Source of the DNA: Planctomycetota bacterium
GTDB lineage: Bacteria > Planctomycetota > B15-G4
Direction of reading: 5' to 3'
NCBI GenBank assembly: GCA_003644265.1
Contig: QNBX01000086.1
Span: 1 to 19,188, forward strand
DNA length: 19,188 bases
Position numbers and translations under genes: made by a program. Shown one piece after another: positions 15,268 through 19,188 of this stretch; position 1 is the stretch's first letter; each line of letters starts with the position of its first letter. Below the pieces are notes generated by a model. It was given only the letters and a program-made list of their open reading frames with translations. It did not search any database and was not told where the DNA came from.

Positions 15268-16776
15268 TCAGCGCAGGTGGTCGGTCATCGCTCGGCTCGT
15301 GTGCGCACCCACGGCGAGCAGCATGAGTTCGAGCGGGACCACGCCGATGCTCGTTCGCGAGCCGCGGGCGCTCTCGAAGGTGAGCCGCGACGACGTCGTG
15401 ACCATGTAGGTCCGCTCGCGAAAGCGCGGGTAGCGCTCAATGAACGCCGCCATGTTCCGAAAGCCGTGATCCTCATCCACCGTGACCTCGAAGGCCATCG
15501 GCGCGGCATGGTCGTCCAAGACGAGATCGACCTCGCGCTTGGAGGAATCGCGCCAGTAGTACAGTCGCGTCGACGTCTCGCGGCTCATGGCGTGGAGGTG
15601 GCCCGCGACCAGGTTCTCGATCAGGACTCCCATCTCCTGCGGGGACTCCAGTGGCGCGACGCCCCTCTGGAGGGCGGCGTTGCGCACCGCCCCATCCACG
15701 AAGTACAGCTTGCGGCCCCGCCGCTGGACAGTCTCTTCGCTCGCCGAGTAGTTGGGGATGGAGAACACCAAAAAGGCGCTCTCCAGCGCCTTGAGATAGC
15801 GGCTGAAGGTCGGCTCCGACAGCCCCTCGAGCGACCTGCAGATCGACTTGGGTGACATGACACCGGTGAACTGGCCGGCCAGGATGTAGAGCAGCCGCTC
15901 CAAGGCCATCGGCTTCTGGATGCCGAAGGCCTGGGTGATGTCCTTGTAGATGGGCGTCTCGACCGCATCCCGCCGGACCACCCGCTGCGCGTTCTGGAAC
16001 AGGCGCAGCAGCGGCGCCTCCGCCTCCCCCGGCTGTTTGAGCAGCGCGAGCAGCTCGGGGTAGCCCCCGATGAGCAGGAAGAGCTTGCGCCATGAGCGCA
16101 GCTGGGCGGCGTCCAGGGCAGCGCTGTTCTCGATCCACGCATCCAGCGTGTCGGCGAGGGTCTCACCCAGCTCCGGGCACGTGACCGGCGCCTCGATCAG
16201 CTCCAGGAACTCCAGGAACGTGTACGGGGCGAGGTACTGCTCCTCCCATCGACCGACCCCGCTCTCGGCGCCGGCCTGGCGCAGCGCGGAGGTCGAACTC
16301 GAGGTCGCCACGATGCGCACGGGCCAGCGCTCGTCATACAGCGTCTTGAGCCAGAGCGGCCAGTCCCTGGCATATGTGAGCTCATCGAGCAGGAGAACCG
16401 CCGGCTTCTCGCGTGAAGCACCGGAGCTCTCGATCACCAGACGGACGAGGTCCCCGAAGCTCTGGTCCATCAGCAGAGGGTGGTCAAGGCGCAGCCACCA
16501 GAGCCTCCGCGGCGACAGGCCCTCCGCGATCAACCGCCGGACCGTCTGGTACATCACCGTGGTCTTGCCGACGCGCCGCGGTCCGAGGATCAACTGGAAC
16601 CGGTGGGGCTCGTCGGAGAGGACCCGCTTCCAAAGCCCTCTGGCCAGCGGTCGTTCGACCTCGAAGGCCAGGTCGTCCGGCACCTTGCCGTCGAGTTGCC
16701 AGGGGTTCTGCTCCGCGATGACGGCCGCATAGTCCGCGGTCCGTGGTCGCCAGGTCGGGTCTCTGTGAGCAGGCAA
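15268..16776 (-). CDS. AAA_14/DUF4143-type ATP-binding protein
   Basis: 502 aa, probably cytosolic. Walker A GPRRVGKTT (65-73), Walker B AVLLLDEL (116-123) and a sensor-like ATSSST (147-152) define an AAA-type ATPase. A winged-helix-like middle (about 280-350) and a DUF4143-like C-terminal half follow. That C-terminal region often has a PD-(D/E)XK nuclease-like fold: here YYWRDSSKREVDLVL (E415, D417) is followed by AFEVT (E430, T432), where many relatives carry IEVK, so the lysine is missing and nuclease activity is doubtful. Biological role unknown; this family is patchily distributed and often in accessory regions. Start is TTG, supported by AGGGGG five bases upstream. Ends 96 bases from the convergent HEAT gene. 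Upstream DNA is unusually AT-rich, a hint of separate origin. Confidence 0.85.
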   Translation of the reverse strand: MPAHRDPTWRPRTADYAAVIAEQNPWQLDGKVPDDLAFEVERPLARGLWKRVLSDEPHRFQLILGPRRVGKTTVMYQTVRRLIAEGLSPRRLWWLRLDHPLLMDQSFGDLVRLVIESSGASREKPAVLLLDELTYARDWPLWLKTLYDERWPVRIVATSSSTSALRQAGAESGVGRWEEQYLAPYTFLEFLELIEAPVTCPELGETLADTLDAWIENSAALDAAQLRSWRKLFLLIGGYPELLALLKQPGEAEAPLLRLFQNAQRVVRRDAVETPIYKDITQAFGIQKPMALERLLYILAGQFTGVMSPKSICRSLEGLSEPTFSRYLKALESAFLVFSIPNYSASEETVQRRGRKLYFVDGAVRNAALQRGVAPLESPQEMGVLIENLVAGHLHAMSRETSTRLYYWRDSSKREVDLVLDDHAAPMAFEVTVDEDHGFRNMAAFIERYPRFRERTYMVTTSSRLTFESARGSRTSIGVVPLELMLLAVGAHTSRAMTDHLR

Positions 16777-17080
16777 GCCAGCCCCCTAAGCAGGGTATCT
16801 ATTCAAATAAGGGTAACTAAGTATTAGCTTATCTGTGGACAACAAGCCTAATCCATGAGCAAGCGCCTGCGCTGCCGGGCCAGCGATCAGCCCCTGATGA
16901 GCACTGGATCGGGAGTCGCGAGCCGCCGGGGTGAGCACCCGCTGCCCTGACGGGAGCCATGCCGACGCGTTTCCCCGGCCGGCAAGCGGGGCCGATGGCT
17001 TGTGAGCGTGCCTGATAGCGCCCTGCCCCATGTGGCATTCTGCGCGCCCGCCCCGTGACAGGTGACAGGAGAGCAGCGCC
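16777..17080. other. 304-bp divergent intergenic region with an AT-rich island
   Basis: Separates the ATPase gene (minus) from the SDR gene (plus). Bases from about 16797 to 16846 are strikingly AT-rich for this genome. They include a minus-strand TTGTCCACA (16842-16834), one base from the DnaA-box consensus TTATCCACA, and an inverted TAAG/CTTA pair. Promoter hexamers for the ATPase could lie here, but no pair with good spacing stood out. The remaining 200 bp are GC-rich with no gene, ending in the SDR ribosome-binding site AGGAGAG (17067-17073). Confidence 0.5.
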
Positions 17081-17842
17081 ATGACGGATCGCTTTCGTAT
17101 CGATGGACAGGCCGCGCTGGTGACCGGCGGTGGACGCGGGCTCGGGCGCGCCATGGCGGTGGGGCTGGCGCAGGCCGGCGCCGACGTGGTGGTGGTGGCC
17201 CGGCGCGAGGCCGACCTGCTGGAGACCGTGGCCGCCATCGAGGCCACCGGCCGGCGCGGCGTGGCGTGGACCGGGGACGTGGCCGACCCCGACTGCGCCC
17301 CGGGCGCGGTGGACGCCTGCCTCAAGGCCTTCGGGCGGCTGGACGTGTTGATCAACAACGCCGGCTACTACGCCATGGGTCCCGTGGTCGGCCACGACGA
17401 CGCCGAGTGGCAGCGCGTGATCGACGTCAACGTGGTGGCCTGCTACCGCTTCGCCAAGGCCGCAGGCGAGCCGCTGCTGGCCCAGGGCTCGGGCAAGGTC
17501 ATCAACATCGCCTCCGTGCTGGGCACCTTCGGCGTGGGCGAGGCCACGGCCTACTGCGCCTCCAAGGCCGCGGTGATGGGCTTCACCCGCGCGCTGGCCA
17601 TCGAGTGGGGCGGCCGGGGCGTGCAGGTCAACGCCATCGCCCCGGGCCTGTTCAACACCGACATGTCGGCCGGCGTGTTCGAGAACCAGGCCTTCTACGA
17701 CTCGCTGCTGGCCGGCATCCCGCGCGGCCAGCACGGCGAGCCCGACGACATCGTGGGCACGGCGGTCTGGCTGGCCAGCCCCGCCTCCAACCACGTGCTG
17801 GGCCAGGTGGTCCACGTAGACGGCGGCGCGACCATCGCCTGA
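17081..17842 (+). CDS. Short-chain dehydrogenase/reductase (SDR), classical type
   Basis: 253 aa cytosolic oxidoreductase, the usual length of classical SDRs. Nucleotide-binding TGGGRGLG at 15-22, NNAG at 92-95, and the catalytic set N117, S145, Y158 and K162 (YCASK) are all present. After the second beta strand the residues are ARRE (R41, R42) rather than Asp, suggesting NADP(H) preference. The C terminus VHVDGGATIA is the standard dimer-interface end. Overall pattern resembles gluconate 5-dehydrogenase/3-oxoacyl-ACP-reductase-like SDRs, but the substrate cannot be read from sequence. The start has AGGAGAG seven bases upstream. Stand-alone gene; downstream is the tandem repeat and tRNA-Arg. 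Confidence 0.93.
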   Translation: MTDRFRIDGQAALVTGGGRGLGRAMAVGLAQAGADVVVVARREADLLETVAAIEATGRRGVAWTGDVADPDCAPGAVDACLKAFGRLDVLINNAGYYAMGPVVGHDDAEWQRVIDVNVVACYRFAKAAGEPLLAQGSGKVINIASVLGTFGVGEATAYCASKAAVMGFTRALAIEWGGRGVQVNAIAPGLFNTDMSAGVFENQAFYDSLLAGIPRGQHGEPDDIVGTAVWLASPASNHVLGQVVHVDGGATIA

Positions 17843-17860
17843 GGAGCGCACCTGGGCCGG

Positions 17861-17900
17861 CGAGGCGTGATGGGTCCGGGCGAGGCGTGATGGATCCGGG
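17861..17900 (+). repeat. 20-bp tandem duplication
   Basis: Two adjacent 20-bp units (17861-17880 and 17881-17900), beginning CGAGGCGTGATGG and ending TCCGGG, differ at a single base (G versus A at position 14 of the unit). A partial third copy (CGCGGCGA) follows. It lies 18 bases after the SDR stop codon in non-coding DNA. It could be simple slippage; no structure or protein-binding motif is recognised. Confidence 0.85.
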
Positions 17901-18000
17901 CGCGGCGAGACCCTCAGCAAGCATGGAGCGGCGTCGGTCAGAGCTGGGTCGCCGTCTTCCGCCGCCGGGTGCTGGGTCGCTATCGTGCCCGGCTGGTCAT

Positions 18001-18077
<77 letters not shown>

Positions 18078-18108
18078 GTTTCGTGGCCGAGATTGAGGCG
18101 CATGGGCC

Positions 18109-18387
18109 TCATATGGATCCGGCAACTCCATGCACGCTCGTCTGTTTATCGATGTCATCGGCAATCCGGCGGAGGTTGGCCGAAAGATCGCCGGAAGCCT
18201 CGACCCTCAATACGCGGTGGTGCCCCACCCATCCGTACCTGAGCACCAGGAAGACACGAGCGCCCTTTTGCGTGAGCTTCGCGGACAGCGCTGGCGCAGT
18301 CGCAGCCTCGTTGACCCGACTGATCTCGCCGTAGTCTTCGATCTCTTCACCAAGCGCCTTGTCCTTCAGCCACTTGAAGGCTCCCAT
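18109..18387 (-). CDS. Hypothetical 92-aa protein
   Basis: Not recognised. Begins MGAFKWLKDKALGEEIEDYG, continues with a beta-like segment KGARVFLVLRYGWVGHHRVL and ends with an amphipathic helix (DLSANLRRIADDIDKQ). No signal peptide, membrane segment or metal motif. The ATG has AAGGGA about six bases upstream (18388-18400), and the reading frame has more even, protein-like composition than the overlapping plus-strand frame at 18130-18489, which lacks a ribosome-binding site. Third-position GC is lower than in the core genes, in keeping with an accessory gene. Its stop codon lies inside a small inverted repeat after tRNA-Arg. Confidence 0.6.
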   Translation of the reverse strand: MGAFKWLKDKALGEEIEDYGEISRVNEAATAPALSAKLTQKGARVFLVLRYGWVGHHRVLRVEASGDLSANLRRIADDIDKQTSVHGVAGSI

Positions 18388-18741
18388 CTTCCGTCCCTTC
18401 TTGCATGCCGTCTATCTGCGCGCTGCCGAGCACGCTGCTTGATTCCGATTGTTGGCTTCAGCGGTTCATCCTACTTCTCCGCTCCGTGAGCAGCACACCA
18501 TCGAGTGGGCCCGACGCCTCGATTCGAGCCGCGCCCTCTCTCCGTTTCGCTCACACGATCTGATCTCAATCGACTCGGCCCCTCCCCCGAACCCGGATCT
18601 CACTGGACAGCCGCACGGAGCCAGCAACCTATGAATGGGACGGCACGAGAGAACCGATGTGTTTCCAGGATGCTCCGGGTGCATGCACCCGGAGCTACGC
18701 CGCCCCGCTGCAGCACCACGGGGACTGATCCTCAATTAGTG
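18388..18741. other. 354-bp intergenic tract with a perfect palindrome
   Basis: No convincing gene; reading frames here are arginine/serine-rich shadows. It contains the 24-bp perfect palindrome at 18672-18695 and the possible 3' recombination site of the zinc-ribbon gene. It also serves as the upstream region of the 92-aa gene, but no clear promoter hexamer pair was found. Base composition is less GC-rich than in the core part of the window. Confidence 0.5.
18672..18695. repeat. Perfect 24-bp palindrome
   Basis: The half-site GCTCCGGGTGCA is followed immediately by its exact reverse complement. As RNA or single-stranded DNA it gives a ten-base-pair stem with a four-base loop. It lies 46 bases beyond the stop codon of the zinc-ribbon gene, in the position of a terminator or of the folded stem of a long attC-like site. 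No T tract adjoins it on either strand. Confidence 0.85.
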
Positions 18742-19032
18742 TTAGGCACCACGCTCCTGGCCACCTGGGATCGCGACATCGTCCTGAAAGAGCTGGAGGT
18801 TCCTGCAACCCCTGCAGCGTCGCACCCGGGCCGAGTCGCCTCCGCACATGAGCGCCTGGGCGAGAAACGCAAACTGGCCAGAGAATGGGTGTGGCCTGCC
18901 TACGAAGGTCAGCTCGAGGTGACCGCGAAGCAGCCCCCAGTCGTACTCGGCTGTGCCGCAGATGGGGCACTGACCCTCGACGCGGCTCCTCCACATTGGA
19001 GCGATTCCGGTTCCCGGTTCAGAAGGATTCAT
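18742..19032 (-). CDS. Small Cys4 zinc-ribbon protein, hypothetical
   Basis: 96 aa. Two CxxC pairs, C22/C25 (GQCPICGT) and C73/C76 (RRCRGCRNLQLF), are spaced like a zinc ribbon with a 47-residue insert; an extra Cys lies at 63. The RxCxxCxNxQLF ending is common in small bacterial zinc-ribbon proteins of unknown role, possibly nucleic-acid or protein binding. ATG preceded by AGGA four bases upstream. The stop codon TAA is part of GCCTAAC (18747-18741 on the minus strand), and a GTTAGAC lies 20 bases upstream of the start codon (19058-19052), the arrangement seen in integron gene cassettes. The antisense frame 18505-19071 is longer but lacks a recognisable motif and is judged a shadow. Confidence 0.65.
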   Translation of the reverse strand: MNPSEPGTGIAPMWRSRVEGQCPICGTAEYDWGLLRGHLELTFVGRPHPFSGQFAFLAQALMCGGDSARVRRCRGCRNLQLFQDDVAIPGGQERGA

Positions 19033-19051
19033 TGTTCCTACTCAAGTGTGT

Positions 19052-19120
19052 GTCTAACGGTTACGTCGTAAGCGTCCGACGCGCGCGTGAGCGCGGGGTG
19101 GACGCCGCTCATCGTTCTGC
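19052..19120. other. Candidate attC-like recombination site
   Basis: Read on the plus strand: GTCTAAC (19052-19058) fits the RYYYAAC core heptamer. GCGTCC (19072-19077) pairs with GGACGC (19100-19105), enclosing a CGCGC-GTGA-GCGCG stem-loop, and GTTCTGC (19114-19120) has the GTT of the partner heptamer but not its RRRY. The 69-bp size and nested imperfect hairpin suit attC; the deviating second heptamer and a five-base arm asymmetry argue against. Ambiguous. Confidence 0.3.
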
Positions 19121-19132
19121 GATCGTGTGGGC

Positions 19133-19188
19133 ATGACGAAGAGCGAGCACAGTGAGCGTCCCCCGCGCCACGTGAAGCGTGCGGCCAC
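19133..19188 (+). CDS. Possible start of a plus-strand gene, cut by the window edge
   Basis: An open frame begins at ATG 19133 (MTKSEHSERPPRHVKRAA) and runs off the window. Only a weak GTGGG precedes it, and 18 codons are too few to recognise a family. The opposite strand is also open. Included only because it is the sole reading frame with a start in the last 70 bases. Confidence 0.2.
   Translation, partial: MTKSEHSERPPRHVKRAA

Noticed and set aside
17454..17842. SDR gene as a specific enzyme such as FabG or gluconate 5-dehydrogenase
   Set aside because: The SDR catalytic set is shared by many substrates, and context (no fatty-acid or sugar genes nearby) gives no basis for a specific name.
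18130..18489. Plus-strand 119-codon frame after tRNA-Arg, with a fairly protein-like beginning
   Set aside because: No ribosome-binding site, and its C-terminal third is low-quality Arg/Ser/Leu sequence; the minus-strand 92-aa frame has AAGGGA well placed before its ATG. Some doubt remains.
18505..19071. Plus-strand 188-codon frame antisense to the zinc-ribbon gene
   Set aside because: No motif, and its first 80 codons run through the non-coding palindrome region; the opposite strand has paired CxxC motifs and a placed ribosome-binding site.

Overview
The window is a GC-rich bacterial chromosome segment, roughly 65-70% GC by eye, with Shine-Dalgarno-led genes. Organism: the matrixin/IPT protein ends in a 'GxPxxxGxGxLxPG ... 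F.GG.L.P.P ... QWWF.D' module that I associate with secreted proteins of Planctomycetota (Saltatorellus/Pla3-like lineages). HEAT-repeat lipoproteins and matrixins fit that too. Myxococcota or another GC-rich phylum cannot be excluded, because no rRNA or other definitive marker is present.

Left third (1-4500, minus strand): the start of a respiratory complex I operon in the order nuoA-B-C-D-H-I-J. Genes are nearly touching or overlapping. A promoter candidate lies ahead of nuoA, and nuoJ is cut by the window edge. The NADH-input module genes nuoE, nuoF and nuoG are not between nuoD and nuoH.

Middle (4700-13020, minus strand) holds three transcription units. (i) A small secreted protein and a secreted matrixin-type metalloprotease with three IPT/TIG domains, behind a recognisable promoter. 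(ii) A lipoprotein M28 aminopeptidase with a C-terminal PDZ domain, then ispG (isoprenoid MEP pathway), then folE (GTP cyclohydrolase I). (iii) A GatB/YqeY-domain protein overlapping or abutting a SufS-type cysteine desulfurase. A HEAT-repeat/cyclophilin lipoprotein gene (13075-15171, plus) diverges from unit (iii) across a 55-bp spacer. A palindromic -10 element there could serve both directions, and on the plus side it would give a nearly leaderless mRNA.

Right part (15180-19188): an AAA_14/DUF4143-type ATPase gene (minus) preceded by a conspicuous AT-rich island, then an SDR oxidoreductase (plus), a 20-bp tandem repeat and a tRNA-Arg(CCU). Beyond the tRNA is a low-density accessory tract of small genes, including a Cys4 zinc-ribbon protein. 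That gene is bounded by integron attC-like core heptamers (GTTAGAC upstream, GCCTAAC containing its stop codon), next to a long imperfect hairpin and near a perfect 24-bp palindrome. The best candidate for something undescribed is this possible gene-cassette tract downstream of tRNA-Arg. It is an inference, because no integrase gene is visible and one heptamer partner is non-canonical.
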